64,000 nucleotides of DNA from Meloidogyne chitwoodi (GCA_015183035.1 JACZZP010000007.1:1922001-1986000); one strand, 5' to 3'. Shown: positions 29,718-43,156, numbered from the stretch's first letter. Notes: generated by a model from the letters alone, not told the origin. Numbers and translations are program-made.

Positions 29718-32709
29718 ATGTTAATTCTATTTCTGATAAATTTGATTTTTTTACTTTATTCTGTGAGTGGAGAAAAAACAAAACAAATCGCTGAGATTAA
29801 AAAAGGTAAATAATTTTATTAAAATTATTTAAGCAACATAATTCGAATAAATCCTAGAAAATTGTTTTAAGGAAGCATTTCATTCTAATATTTAAAAAAT
29901 TAATTTAAAAAATTTTTTTTCAATAGAAAATGTTTTGCAAGGACCCAAAGCCCAATTTATTCAAGAATATGAAAAAATAATTGAAACATTTACAAATATT
30001 TTATTAAAAAATAAATACAAAGTAAATGTCCAAATTGATGAGGCAAACGATAATAAACTAAAAATTAATACAACTTTATTGTTTAAAATGTTATATGAAG
30101 AAAATGGTTCTTCTAATTTTAAACAACTTTTGTCAACTTTAAATGAGAACAGTCTGGAGAATTTTAATTCATTGTAATTTTAATTAAATAAACATTCTTT
30201 TATCTGGGGATAATTAAATAATAATTAGATTAAGTCAATAAATCCTAAAAAATTAATTGAAAAGCCATAATACATGCTACAAAATTAATCAATTTCATGA
30301 ATAAGTTTATCCAATAAAATTTCATTTTATCGAAAATATTGAATTTAAGTTTTAATGGTTTAGGTCTTAATTAAGAAATTTTAAATAAATAATTTTTAAA
30401 AAGAAATATAAATTAAAGTCAACCTATAACGATATCCAATGAATACATAGACCATTATATCGTTATAACAACTTAAGTTTAGAGCTTAAACTTTATTTAT
30501 TAAATTTATTTAATAAATATCATTTAAAATAAAGTAAATAATAATTTAAAATAAATAATTATTTTTTAAATTTAAAAAAGGTTAAAAAGTCAAAATGAAA
30601 GTTTAAAAGATGGTCTTACTCAACAAAATATATTAAAACTCTGTTCACTTTTTATTCAAACAAAATATTATATTTTAGCTTTAGAATTGAATAAAATTAT
30701 TGAAAAAGAAAATAAAGAAATTGAAAATATTTTAGAAATTTCTTTTAAAGAATTATTGTCTACTGACTGTATTGGAATGTTAATTGAACAATTTGGATAT
30801 AAAAATATTGATCAATTTAAATTAGAAATTAAAGGAATGATAAAAATGTATTTTAATTGTAAGTTTTTTTTAAAAAAAATATTTTTAAAATTTAATAAAT
30901 TAAATAAAATATTTTAATAAAAAATACTCAAAAAAGTCTCTTAATTTCTAATTTTAAATTATTTAAAAATAATTTAATTCAGCTTTTGAAGTTGAAAATA
31001 TGAGGCTCATCAGCCTCCAACATTAACGGCTTTTTACAGATTAGGTTTTTCAAAATATCATACAGGGGACGTCTTCCACATCCTCTCATTAACTGAGTCG
31101 TCCCCCATTCCTTCCTCTACATTCCTTTATAGTTCGAAAGCATAAATTTATATTTAAAAATATTTAAATTATTTTAAATTATTTAAATTATTTTAATTTA
31201 TTTAAATATTTTGTCAGTATATCCAAATAATGAGAAAACATCAAAATGTGTTGACGAATAGAATGAAAAATCTGTTTGGAAGAGTTGGAATCCTGTTGAA
31301 ATAATTAATTATTATTTTAAAAAAATATTTAATTTTTATAATTGTCAAATAAATTGGTTTTTTAAAAATAATTTAATTGATAATTCTTCTAAAAAACAAA
31401 TTAATTTATATTTCAAAAATATACGTCCTTTTGTTTTTGGAGAAATTAAAAGAGAACAATTTGTTTTAAAAATTTATAATTATTTGAATAAAAATGGAGA
31501 AAATTTGAAAAAAGAAATTGTTGAATTTTTAGAAATTTTATCTGATGATTTGAGAGAAGCTAAAATAATGGAAAATATGAAAACAAAATTTTTAAAATTA
31601 TTGGAAAAATTTTTAAATTTTTCAAACATTTTTAAAATTGAAGAAAATGAAGAAGAAATTAAATTAAAAAGCGAATTAGAATTAATTGAAGAAAATAAAT
31701 TTGATAAAAATAATCTTTCCAATTTTTATAAAAAAATTGGAGAAAAATTTAAAAAAATAGCAAATTCATTTAAAAAATATTTAAAAGAAAATAAAAAAGA
31801 AATTACTGTAGAGATTGATTGGATGAGTATAAAAAGCTGTTTTGAAGCCAATAAGGTATGAACTGACTTTTTCTAGTGAAATTCCTGCATAGTTAGAGTA
31901 TTTTTTTAAATTTAAAATTTCGTAATTTATTTTAAAAAACATTAGACACAAACCTAATTTTGTAAAAATAATTCGTACTCAAATGCCCTGTATTTTTAAT
32001 AAATGTTCTTATTCTCAAAATTTTTAAAATTTTAACATTAATTTTAGAAAAATGATTTTAAAACAAATTTGACTACATTAGTACGTAAAAAACGTAGAGG
32101 TTCACCATCTAGTTCCAGCAGCTCCAGCCGATCAACAACAATAATAATAGTAAATAACGGTTATAATGGAAAACAGGTTCTTAAGGAATATATAATGGTA
32201 GCTGGAGTGATTGGTGGAATTGGATGGATTGTTTTAAATGTTTGGATTCCTTTTAAATATTTTTTTGAATATGATTGTTCATCATGGTTACCACAATGTT
32301 TGCGGTCTCGTAGACGTAGATCTGTTAATTATAATAAAAATCAAGGTAAGAAATTTTAAATTTTAGAAAAAATAAATAAAATAAAAATTTCATTTAAAAT
32401 TTTTAAAAAAATAAAAACTTTTTTCTTTATAATTTTTTTAATTTTTTAACAGAAGAGAATTGTCCACCAACCAATAAACAATTAATTACAGACAATAAAA
32501 TGTTTATTTTAATGATAACAAATGGATGTCTTAATCCTCCTAAAAATAACAATAATAATTGTGTTGATTCAAAGCTGAAAAACCGAAAAAAACGAAGTAT
32601 TGAAAGTGTAATGAAAGAATGTGGAGCAATACTGGCTTTGGTGTGGAGTTTAGTTAACATTGTTGGAGCTATCTTTTGTGAAGTTTTATTAGGTATTTAT
32701 TTGTTTTGA
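29718..32709 (+). pseudogene. Family gene A: helical secreted/membrane protein with one in-frame stop
   Basis: Six exons, 29718-29805, 29927-30173, 30581-30858, 31218-31855, 32048-32345 and 32453-32709, total 1806 nt with every junction GT-AG and in phase. A signal peptide (MLILFLINLIFLLYSVSG) is followed by a Lys/Glu/Asn-rich helical region. Next come RKKRR, a Ser-rich patch, a hydrophobic segment (VIGGIGWIVLNVWIPF), RRRRS, a Cys-containing module, RKKRS and a final hydrophobic helix. Exon positions and phases match gene B. Codon 219 (31259-31261) is TAG, so the copy is either dead, polymorphic or read through. The rest of the frame shows no decay. Family not recognised. Confidence 0.6.
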
Positions 32710-33116
32710 CAAATTATAACTGTTTTTTTTATGATTTGGTTAAGCAAAATATGAAAATTAAGAATGGGGTGGTTATCTGGATTTTTTTGAAATTTAAAAA
32801 AATTTTTTTTGAAATTTTAAAAAATTTTTTTTGAAATTTTTTGAAAATTTTTTTGAAAATTTTTTGAATACTAAAACAATAGCTAAACCCTTTTCTGACC
32901 TTTCTATGTCTACAAAAAAAACTTCGCGCAATTTTTAAGCGCCAGCCCTGGCATAAATAAATATATTTTTATTTATTTATGCCTGTGGTTAACCTTTCTA
33001 AATTTTTTATTAGCAAAAGAAATGTTTTTAGAAATTTTTACTTTTTATTTTTTCTATTTTTTAAATTTTAAAAATTATTTTTGATTTGTAATTTTCATCA
33101 ATTTTTAAATTTTAAA

Positions 33117-33610
33117 AAACTCTATTTAGCAGTTTTATAATTTTACAGTGTATTAAAAAATATTCGAATTTATTTATTTAAAAAAATATCTTTTTCTGTG
33201 ACCCTTTCTTTTTTTAAATTTATTTTTATAGCAATGTTATTTATATTAATTTAGTTATTTTTTAAATTTAATTTTAGTTAACTAAAATATATTTAATTTA
33301 AAAATACCTATTAATTTTATTATTTTTACCCGTATTTATTTTAATATAATACCACTAAAATAACATCAATTATTTAAAAATAATTTCAAAATGCTGCAAA
33401 TTGTTCTAAAACATTATTTAAAATTTAATTAATTAATTATTTCAGTACAGAAATAAATAAATTAAAAAATACATTACTAAGGTATTATTATTAGAATAAA
33501 TACAATATTTTTTATTATTTTGATTTTTTTCTAATTTTTTTATAAAAATTTTAGTAATTTTAGAATTTATTATTTCTTTATTTGATATATTTTTTATTTA
33601 AATTTAGCAT
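33117..33610. repeat. Duplicated block, copy 1 (inverted copy at about 61100-61520)
   Basis: About 400 bp nearly identical to the reverse complement of 61110-61510. Shared landmarks are TACCCGTATTTATTTTAATA, AAATGCTGCAAATTGTTCTA and TTTCAGTACAGAAATAAATA. Only a few substitutions and small indels are visible. It lies about 0.4 kb downstream of gene A. A shorter related piece (TCTGTGACC) occurs near 35020. Confidence 0.85.
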
Positions 33611-33956
33611 AAATTTTTTTTCGGTAAATTGTCATTTCGAATATATAAGTATGTGTATTTGTCAAAAAAAACTTTTCCGTAAAAACTGTAAGGATAAAAT
33701 ACAAAAGTACCTTTATCACTTTTTGTCGGGTTAAATAAACTGTTTAAATAATTGGGTTATTTTTCTTCAGAATTTATTCTACTGGCCCCCCTTTATTTAA
33801 TACTATATGAATTAACTCATATAATTATATTTAATCTTAACTGTTAAATATTTTTATATTTTTTTTATAATAATAAACAGGAGGAGCAATAATTAAATTA
33901 TTTTCTTTATGTTTTCCAAAAGTACTAAAATATTATTATAAATTTAATTTTTGGAA

Positions 33957-34641
33957 TTAAAAAGCCAACTCTGTAATATTCTTGTATATGCAACATAAAG
34001 TATCAAAAACATTATCATAAACAGAATTTAAAGGATCTGCTTGCTATAAAAAATTAAAGCAATTACTTGGTATTAAAAATTTTAATTTATTTTTTACCAT
34101 ATAAATAAGAGATGAGTAAAGTATTTGTAATGTTTCCTCAATCTCGTTGGGATAGTTCAATTTGTCACATGTCCATGTACTTGTGTTGGATATAACTGGG
34201 ATTCTACCAAAAGATTTTGCAATACTAAAAAGTACAGTCAGTCTCCACATCTTTAATAAATGTAAAATTGTTAAAAACTAACATTTATTAGAAATAAAAA
34301 CTCACTTGATTCGCAAGGCCTCCACAAGCTCCATTCCAATTTTTAGGTATTTGCATAAGTAGGAACTTTGTATCATTATTAATTATTGGGAAAACTAATG
34401 GCAATTTTATACTAATATTGATTTGTTTGTTTGTTTTAAAATTGATATAAGACTTTTATTTATATTTTGTTGTTTAGACTCAATTGAATATGGAAGAAGA
34501 TATTTTTCTAGAAATAATAATTGTTATTTTCAAAAAAGAAAATATTTTAATTTTTATAAACATACCTGTATAGAAATATTGGCAAACAAAAGCTAATGCT
34601 AAAAATATAAATACAAACAAGATCAATCTACGTAAATCCAT
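33957..34641 (-). pseudogene. Truncated alpha-1,2-fucosyltransferase-like gene (GT11) with frameshift
   Basis: The Met at 34641 starts a type II membrane anchor (MDLRRLILFVFIFLALAFVC), as in Golgi glycosyltransferases. Downstream exons 34306-34452 (or longer), 34098-34250 and 33957-34043 encode ACGGLANQ then MWRLTVLFSIAKSFGRIPVI. This resembles the GDP-fucose-binding start of GT11 enzymes. The coding frame breaks inside an AAAC microsatellite at about 34425-34440: a one-unit length change would account for the shift. The reading ends after about 150 codons, half of a normal GT11 enzyme. I judge it a remnant, though a spliced functional form cannot be excluded. Confidence 0.45.
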
Positions 34642-35195
34642 TTATTGTCTAAATTTAATCTTGTAAATTTTAATAAATTACTTTTATGTTTAAATAAATT
34701 ATATTAATTTTTTTAAAGAAAAATTTTATTATAAAATAATTCGAAAATATAATGAAAAGTAAGTTGGGAATATTATATATATAAGAAAGGTTTATTTTTT
34801 TATGCGCTCAAAAGTCGGGAACTCTTTTTTTATATATATTTTTTTTATTTTTCCTTGTTGCTCCTTTTTCTTTGCTTGTGGCAAGTAGTGTAAATATTTT
34901 TTATTTCTGATTTATGATTTTCAGAGTTTTTTTAGTTTTAAAAATATCTGTTTTAGCAATTTTTATTTAGATTGTGAATTAAAACAAAGTCCGAATTTTT
35001 ATTTTTTTAAATACCTTTGTCTGTGACCTTTTAAATTTATTTTTTAAAATTATTTTCTAAAAATTTTAAATAAATTTATATATTTTTTTCTCATAAAAAA
35101 TAACATTGGGATATTTAATTTCACAAAACGGATTAAGCACTCCTCCAATGAATCATCTATAATTATTTTTTAATATTTAAATTGTAAGGCCTCTG

Positions 35196-35753
35196 GGTAC
35201 TTTTCCGTTATGCGTACAAATGTCCGCAAGTTTTTGTCTGCTAAAAAATTTAATATTTTTCTCAAAAGGATTATTTTTTAAAAATAGTTATGTGCATGAG
35301 CATAGTTCCCACAACTATTATAAATAAATTTTTTGGTATATAAAAGGTATTAAGTTTTTTGAATCTATAAAATTCTATTTTACAAAATGATTACAATTAT
35401 AAAAAATTGCTTTCTAAAATACCTGATGAAACCCAACAGCAAAATTTCTTCAAAATTGTGGAATTCTACATAAGGAACAAGTTTGTTATGGTAATAGAAT
35501 GGTTCCGTTTGAGATGAAAAATCGTGAAAAACTTATCCCTAAGTGGCGTTGTAGTTCGTGCCATGGCCAAAAAGGTGTTCGTCCTGATACCTGGTTAAAT
35601 CCTTCAAAACTGCCGCTTGACACCATTGTTGAATTTATTTATTAGTGGTCTCGCGAAATTACTTTAATTAAATTTTGTGAGTTTGAACTTGGAATGAATG
35701 AAAAATATTAAATTTTTTAGCAGACAAAAACTTGCGGACATTTGTACGCAACC
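35196..35753 (+). mobile_element. Merlin/IS1016-like DNA transposon remnant with 8-bp target duplication
   Basis: The inverted ends contain GCGTACAAATGTCCGCAAGT and continue through TTTTTGTCTGCTAAAAAATT on both sides. Just outside lies an 8-bp direct duplication GGCCTCTG (35188-35195 and 35754-35761). The interior encodes KWRCSSCHGQKGVRPDTW and SKLPLDTIVEFIY followed by a stop and WSREITLI. This resembles the N-terminal zinc region of IS1016/ISXO2-type transposases. An 8-bp duplication suits Merlin elements. The transposase is a short fragment, so the copy is not autonomous. The left end carries about 12 extra bases relative to the right. Confidence 0.7.
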
Positions 35754-36103
35754 GGCCTCTGTTCGTGTGTTATGTACTTTTTTTATTTTATTATGTAATC
35801 TTTTTCCTAGTCTTTTCTTTCATTAAATAAATTAAATGTAAATAGTTGAACTTTCTCAATATGCGGCACTTTGATCATCTAAGACATGTGAAAATAATTA
35901 ATATATTTCGAAAAGTTAAACTACAAAAAATATTAAGAAGTAAAAATTGAATTATGAAATTTAATAAATTTTCATGTGCGCCTTTCTTTAATTTTCTCAA
36001 TATAAAAATCGGTTATAAATTAATTTAATTAAATGCACTTTATTTAAGTAATTTAATTAAAAATTTAAATTTAATTTAATTTAAAAATAATTTTTAGAGA
36101 AAT

Positions 36104-39100
36104 ATGTTTAAATCATTTCTTTTAATAAAATTAATTATTTTATTAATTTATTTTATTAAACAAATATTAAGTAATGAGGAACTTGACAACATTTCTTCCA
36201 AAATTGATGAAATTGATAAAAATATAATTTTAAAAATTACTCAAAATTTTAATAAAATTAAAAAATGTTCAATAAATCCAGAAAATTGTATAAATATATT
36301 TTTTAATGAAATGACCATTTTTGATGAATTGACACGTTTTAAAGGAATTTTTAGTTTTTGTACTAATGAAGGAAAGAATAATTATAATGATGAAGAGATA
36401 ATAATTAATGATCCAATTACGGTATTTTATTTAATTTAATTTTAAAGGGGATATTTTTATAAATATTTAGAGTCTTTTTTTAATTTTTAAAATTAATTAA
36501 AGTGTTTTATTTTTTTTATTTTAAGTAAAGATCTTTATAATATTAGCCTTATACCTAGTTAATTAATAAAATAGAGAATTGGGTAAATTCAATTAATTTA
36601 ATAGATAATCGATTCTTTGAAATTTTAAAATTCTTAATTAAAGAGTACATACATCTCCCAATAATTTAATATTTATTTAAAAAATAAATAAATATTTAAA
36701 ATTACTTAAAAAATAAATAAATAAAATAATTAATTAAATATAATATTTAGCAAGTAATAAATAGCAAAACAAAAAAAGAAGCAATTGAAAAATCAAATAA
36801 ACAACTTTGGGGATATATTAATTGTATTAATAAATTATTTATTGAAATAAAAAATAAAAATGTAACTGAAGGTCTTTTTCAAATTAAAGAAGAAAAAACA
36901 ATTTCAAAATATTTGGAAATTTCTCAAATTTATTCAAATCTTCTCAAATCTTTTTTATTAACTAAACCTTTATTTATTGCATTAAATATTTATAAATTTA
37001 TTAAAGAAAATGATTTTAATAATTTATTAGAAATTATTTGTACACAAAATTTAGAAGAATTAAAATTGTCAATTAAATTAATTAATGTTCTTTATCCAAA
37101 ATTTAAAAATATTAAAATTGATTTTAATAATTCTAAAATTAAATTTAAACAAATTTCAAAAAATCAAAAAGATTTTGAAAAAATTGAACATTTTTTAAAT
37201 TGGCGTTTTGACCAAAAATGTGTGGAAAAACCAATATTTGAAAAGGTAAAGAATTAAATAAATATTTATTTATTTTTTTCAATTTTAGCCTACATTTATT
37301 TCCAAAATTATTAATAAATTCAAAACATTTGAACAAAATTGTTCAGAAAATCCTAATCTTGGTGATTACATGGAAATTTTAGAAAATGAAGAAAAATCAA
37401 AAGAATATTTATTTTTTCGTTTAAAATGTTCAATAAATATATTAGAATCAAAAACATCATTAATAAATAATGCTGAAGATAATTTAATTAAAATATTAAT
37501 ACTTTCGAATAATTTAAATATAATTAAATCAATTAAAGAAAAGAAAATATTTTTAGAAAAAATAAACAATACAAATTTTAATCTTTTAGGGTGGAATGAT
37601 AATATATTTAAATATGCTTTTAAAAGAATTTTAAATTTGGGTAAAAATATTTTTTTTATTTTTTTAAAAATTGCTCTAACTACTACTATTAATAATATAG
37701 TAGAGGTTACGGAACAGAGGTTTTTCAAATTTATTAAAATTTATCCAACTCCAACTTTTTTTCTTATCTTACGGTATAACCCTTTGTCTCAGACAGACTT
37801 TTAAATTAAACTTTTATTTTCTTTTTATTATTTCAGAAAATATTTCTGAAGAATTATCTTACTCTAATTTTATTCAAAACTATGGAGAAAACGTTGAAAC
37901 ATTTTCAACTTTATTAGCAAATAATAACTACGAAATTAACGTTCAAATTGACCAACAAAACAGTCAATTAATAATTAAATCAGAAAAAATGATTAATTTA
38001 TTAAATAAAATACCCGGTTCTATTATTTTAATAAATATTCTTGATAATTTTGGAAAAAATAAAAATTACAAAATATTTCAAGATTTAATAGAAAATAAAC
38101 AAGAAATAATTAAAAATAAATTAATTGAATTTTTTTCAAATTTTATTCAAGCAAAATATTATGCTTTAGCTTTAATATTAAAACAAATAGTAGTTGTAGT
38201 AGAGGAAGAAGAAAATAAAGAAAAATCAGAAAATATTTCTGATTTATTTGAAATTAAAAAGTTAATTAAATTGGATATTTCAGAAGAAGAATTAAACAAA
38301 ATTGAATTAATTAATAATAATTTTGTTAAAATTGAAAGTTTATTGGAGAAATTGTCAAATAAATTATTTGATAATTGCAATGGAATAATAATTAATAAAT
38401 TTGGATATAAAAATAAAAATGAATTAATTTTTAAATTAAAAGAAGAAATGAGCAAAATTATTGCAGATTTGGATTTTAAATGTAAAAAATATTTTTATAT
38501 TAATTTTAGCAAAAGCAAGAGAAATGTAACTTACTCTGTGCTCTCTGCCCTTGTCTCTTCTAACTAATTAGCCTACATTTTTTATTTTAACATAACTTTT
38601 TTTTAAATTTATATAAAAATATGAACTAAACTCTAAAAAATAAATAAAAAATTTAAATTTATTTAAAAATTGAGTTTAGAAAATTTGGCCAATTTTTGAG
38701 AAATTTATAGCAAAATTTTGAATAAGTAGGCGATCACCCAAATAATTCTCTGAACGACCCTGAAACGAGTAATTTATTAAAATTTTTTTAAATATTTTTC
38801 TTTAGTAAAATATAGGTTAATTTAATTAAAAAAATTTTTTTTTTAGTAAGCGGAGATTCTTCTGATAATTTTAAACCAGAATATATTAACTTAAGAGCAA
38901 TGCCTCTACCAATATTTAATGAAAAAACAACATTACTTGATAATTTAATTTTTAAAATATTTAATTATTTAAATAAACCAATTAAATGGATTGGAAAAAA
39001 GGCTTTAAACAGTAAAAATAAAATATTTCAAAAAATATTTAAAAAAATTAATTTATTATTGGAAGACCTTAATTTTTTTATAGAAAGAAAAACTTCTTTA

Positions 39101-41243
39101 GAAAAATTCTTTTTACCCTTGTATTATTTTGAGAAAAAATTTGGAAAAATTTTATTTAAAAAAATAAAAAAAATTTTTGAGAATTTTGTTAAAATTAATT
39201 TTAGAGAATTTGAAATGACAGAGAAAATAAAAAGTGATTTTAGTGAATTATTTGATTATTTTGTAATTTTTGGTAAAACAATTAAATTACAAGGAAAAAA
39301 TTCAGAAGAAATAGAAAATTATATAAATCAGGCAATTAATTATAAAGAGAAAGGAGAAGAAAAAGGAGAAGAAAAAGGAGAAGAAAAAGGAGAAGAAGAG
39401 AGAGTACTTGAAAATGAGAGAGACAAAGAAAATAAATTAAAAGAAGAGAAAAATGATTTAAAATATTTTAATTTCAAAAAAGATCAACTTGAAAAAAATT
39501 TAAATGAAATAATTTCATTTATTAAAAATATTTCGACTTCATTAAACACAAATTTATTTAAAAATTGGATTAAAGAGGATAATAATAAAAATAATGTTTG
39601 GGGAAATTTAAAGGAAAGTAGTAGTAGTAATTGTTTTTTTAATGGAACAAATGTAAGTTTTTAAAAATAAACTTTTTTATAAATTCCAAATAGTGATGGA
39701 AAAGTTTAGGAACTGGAACTATGGGACTACCAAATTTCTGGAACATGTTCCGAAACTAATTCCTAAAATAAACTAGTTCCGGAACTATGAAAATTAAAAA
39801 TTCAGTTCCACAACTGGAACAGCAAAAATTCAAAAACAAGTTCCGGAACTGGGACCGATTCCTTGGAAATTTTGAACTTTTTCCATCACTATTTCCAACT
39901 TTAAGAAAAATTTTATTTTTTTTTCGAATATTAAAAATTGAGTAAATTATGGGAAAGGTTGGGGTACTTTACCTTAATTTAGCTTAACAATAATTTTTTG
40001 AATTTTCGAAAATTATATCCATTTTATGTAAAAACTCCATTTATTCGCAAGAAAATATTTTATTGTTCAAATCAATTTTTCTGATAAAATATTTTCTTGC
40101 GAATAAATGGGTTGTACAAATAAATTAGATTCCAAATCCCTTTTTAAATATAAAAAAAAACTTTACAAAATTTAAGAATATTTCAAAGTCATATTCAACA
40201 TTATTCTTAAGAAGAAATAAAAGAGATGAGCCAGAAGATCAATTACCAGATCAACCTCCATATGCATCACCAACTGTAGAGCCTTACTATAACGGATATT
40301 ATGTTTATAAACCAACAAGAGCTGCACTTTTTCTTTTTGTAATATTGGAAAGTTACCTTTTATTTCTTGGTTGTTATTTGTCTATCAGATATATTAAACC
40401 AATTCAATGTCCTGTACCAAATTTTCGTGAAATTCTGTTTGGTAGACAAGAATCTCTTCCAATTCTTCCACAACAACAACAAAACCTTCCTCCTCAACAA
40501 CCTAATAATAATAATAATCAAAATGAATTGGAAGCTTCTTCCAGTGGAATTGAATTACAAACAACACAACCTGCAAGATATGCTGTAGTTGATGCACATG
40601 GACAGGCACAACATTTGGCAGTTCCCAGTCCTTTTGTTCAACAAAATCGTAAACGACGACATCTTGATGGAATTAAAAATGGTTTAAAAATTTTTTAAAA
40701 TATTTGAAATTTTTTTGTTGTCCACGGGTAAATCTAGATTTGTCAAAAAATACCTTTTGGAAAAATACCTTTTTTAAAAAGGTAAAATCCTCAGAAATTC
40801 TCTAAAATTGTTAAAAATTAAGGGAAAAAGTGAAATTTAAAATTTTGCAAAAATATAAAAAGGTTTAAACACTGAAAAAGAGATCAATTAAATTAATACC
40901 CTTTTAGGGAAAAATAAAAAAATATTAAAATAAATATAATTTATTTATTTAATTTTTAGAAGAAGAAGATGTCAAATGTCAATGGAAAGGAACAAATAAA
41001 AAATGTCCAAATCTTCCTTTTGAAATAAGTTTTCATAAAAATGATGGCAAAAATTCAATATTTAATTTAATTAATAAAGGATGTTTAAATTTAAATAATA
41101 AAAAAGAAAAAATAATAAAAAACAGAAAAAAAAGAGATTTAATTATTTGGGTAAATTGTGGAGTTTGGCTTGCTTATGGAATTATTACTCTTCTTTTAAT
41201 TCCTTATATTATAACCATTGCTTGGGCAATTGCACATCTTTAA
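36104..41243 (+). CDS. Family gene B: large helical secreted/membrane protein with basic cleavage-like sites
   Basis: Seven exons, 36104-36421, 36751-37245, 37289-37640, 37837-38481, 38847-39652, 40129-40681 and 40960-41243, total 3453 nt (1150 residues), all GT-AG and in phase. It has a signal peptide (MFKSFLLIKLIILLIYFI) and about 850 residues of Lys/Glu/Asn/Ile-rich helical sequence with a KGEE repeat. Then come RRNKR, a hydrophobic helix (ALFLFVILESYLLFLGCYL), QCPVPN, a Gln/Pro/Asn-rich linker, KRRHLD, a Cys module (CQWKGTNKKC), RKKR and a C-terminal hydrophobic helix. The exons from 37837 on correspond to gene A and the last two to gene C. No known family recognised. Processing by a furin-like protease is inferred from the repeated basic sites. 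Confidence 0.8.
39691..39891. repeat. MITE-like element in gene B intron
   Basis: The ends TAGTGATGGAAAA and TTTTCCATCACTA are inverted. The interior carries repeated GGAACTGGAAC and AGTTCCGGAACT motifs. About 200 bp, no coding potential. Confidence 0.6.
40037..40110. repeat. Perfect hairpin in gene B intron
   Basis: The arms 40037-40062 and 40085-40110 are exact reverse complements (CCATTTATTCGCAAGAAAAT...). A 22-base loop separates them. It is probably the remains of a small foldback transposon. Confidence 0.7.
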
Positions 41244-42742
41244 AAATATTAAAAATAGAATTATTTTATTTAAGCAAAAATTATTTTTATTTAATTTTTT
41301 TTTTACTTTTTTTAAGAATTTTTTAAACACATTTTTTAATTATATTTAGAAAAATAACTCTAATTTTCTTTAATTTGATAAATTAATTACTAGAGTAATT
41401 TAAATCTGATTTTCCAAAAACGATAATTTTTCGGTATTTAACGTTACAGAAAAATTACTGATAAATTTAAAAATTAAACGGTACGTAATACCGAAAATAT
41501 TATTGCGGTATTATCATCTAATTGTGATTAGCTTTAATAATAAATACTAATTTTTTAGATTTATTGTCATTATTTAAATTATTTTTAAATTATTTTATTA
41601 ATTTTAAAATTTTATTCAAATTAATTTCTTTCTTTTTAAATTAATATGTAAGGGAAAACCATAAATTCTTCGTTGACATTTTTATTTAATTTTTGGTAAT
41701 AAATTTAGAATTAAATTAAAAAAAATAATTTATTCAGCTTATTAAAAAGCTCTCTCTTTTATTTGTACAAGAAATAAACTTTAGTGCGTAGTTTATAGTT
41801 TAGTAAAAAATTTTTTACTCAAATTTTGCTTCTGAAGTTATACTTCCGAATACTTCGCTTAACTTTTTCGACAATTTTATTTCCTTTATTTATAAAATTA
41901 AAAATATGTCTTTTAAATATTAAAATAATATAAATAGTCTAAATTTATTTTTTTTAATATTATTCATACATATTTTAATTCATAAATTTATAAAAAAATT
42001 TTTATTAAAAATCCTTAAAATGTCCAAAAATTTTATTTCATTATTTTTAACATTTTTTATTTTTTAATTAAAATTTATTTTTATTTAAAGTATATTACCC
42101 TTATTTTTAGAAATAAATAATATATATTTTACTTTAAATTTTACTCAATTAAAAATTAATTTTTTCTTTGCATAAAAGATAATAAAAATAAAAGTAAAAA
42201 ATAGGAGGAGAAATTTAATAATTACTATTTTAAAAATTAAATTTAAATTTAAAAAAAATATTTTTTTAAATTTAAATTTAAACACAAATTATAATTTAAA
42301 TATTTTTTAATTTCTCCTCAATTAATTAATATTAATAATATTTTTTATAAAATAATAACAGATGATAAGGCCAGAATAATTTATATTTTCAATATTTTAA
42401 ATTAATTAATTCTCTTAATTATTTTTATTAAGAAAAAAGAGGTTTGGCTCTCTTCCAATTTATTTAGTAATGTTAAAAATGAAAGAATTTTATTTAGGAG
42501 GTCATTGCTCCTTCTGCTACACTTTTTGTTATATAAATATTTTTTAAATAAAAAATAGAGAGAATATTTATTATATTTTTTTATTCACATAAACCTCACC
42601 CATCATTTTATAAAAAATTTTAATTTTTCAATATATTTTTTAGATTTTTTAAATTTTTAAATTTTATTAACACTAAGCCTTCCCAAAAATAATATTTTAA
42701 TTTAATTTAATAATAATAATAAATAAATTAATTAATTTAATA
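41244..42742. other. Intergenic, AT-rich; no gene seen
   Basis: 1.5 kb of A/T-rich sequence after gene B. There are only small palindromes, for example around 42230-42290 and a CGGTATT-containing inverted patch at 41430-41510. Confidence 0.4.
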
Positions 42743-42871
42743 ATGAATAAACAACAAAATAATAATAATAATTTATTAAAAAATAAAAGAAAAAGTTTAC
42801 CAATTGAATTAATTTTAAATATATTTAAAGAAGCTAATAATTTATTTTCTAATGAAATACAAAAATGGTAA
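42743..42871 (+). CDS. F-box-like ORF, probably a fragment
   Basis: 42 codons starting MNKQQNNNNN. The stretch SLPIELILNIFKEANNLF fits the N-terminal half of an F-box, the module that binds Skp1 in SCF ubiquitin ligases. A GTAAAA donor overlaps the stop, so it may be a first exon, but no following exon is clear. Short and alone, so the assignment is weak. Confidence 0.3.
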   Translation: MNKQQNNNNNLLKNKRKSLPIELILNIFKEANNLFSNEIQKW

Positions 42872-43156
42872 AATATTTAAAATAATTTTTTAAAATTAAT
42901 ATATTTAATAAATAAAATATCAAAATATTTTTTTGAAATTTTCTGCTCGGTTCCCAATAAATATATAATGTTTTTAAAAATCTTTTTAAATTTTAAAATA
43001 ATTTTAAAAAATGAGTGAATTAAAAAAAAGTTTCTAATAATTCACCCAAATATTTAATTAAATTAAAAAGATTTTTAATTAAATTTAAATTAATTAAAAT
43101 AAATTAAAATTTAATTAATCAGTCAAACAACTTATTTTTGCTTAAAAAAAATAAAA

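Noticed and set aside
39361..39420. KGEE repeats as a possible CRISPR-like or microsatellite locus
   Set aside because: Four contiguous 12-bp coding units (starting with a GAGAAAGGAGAA variant) within the gene B exon, in frame; a simple in-frame expansion.
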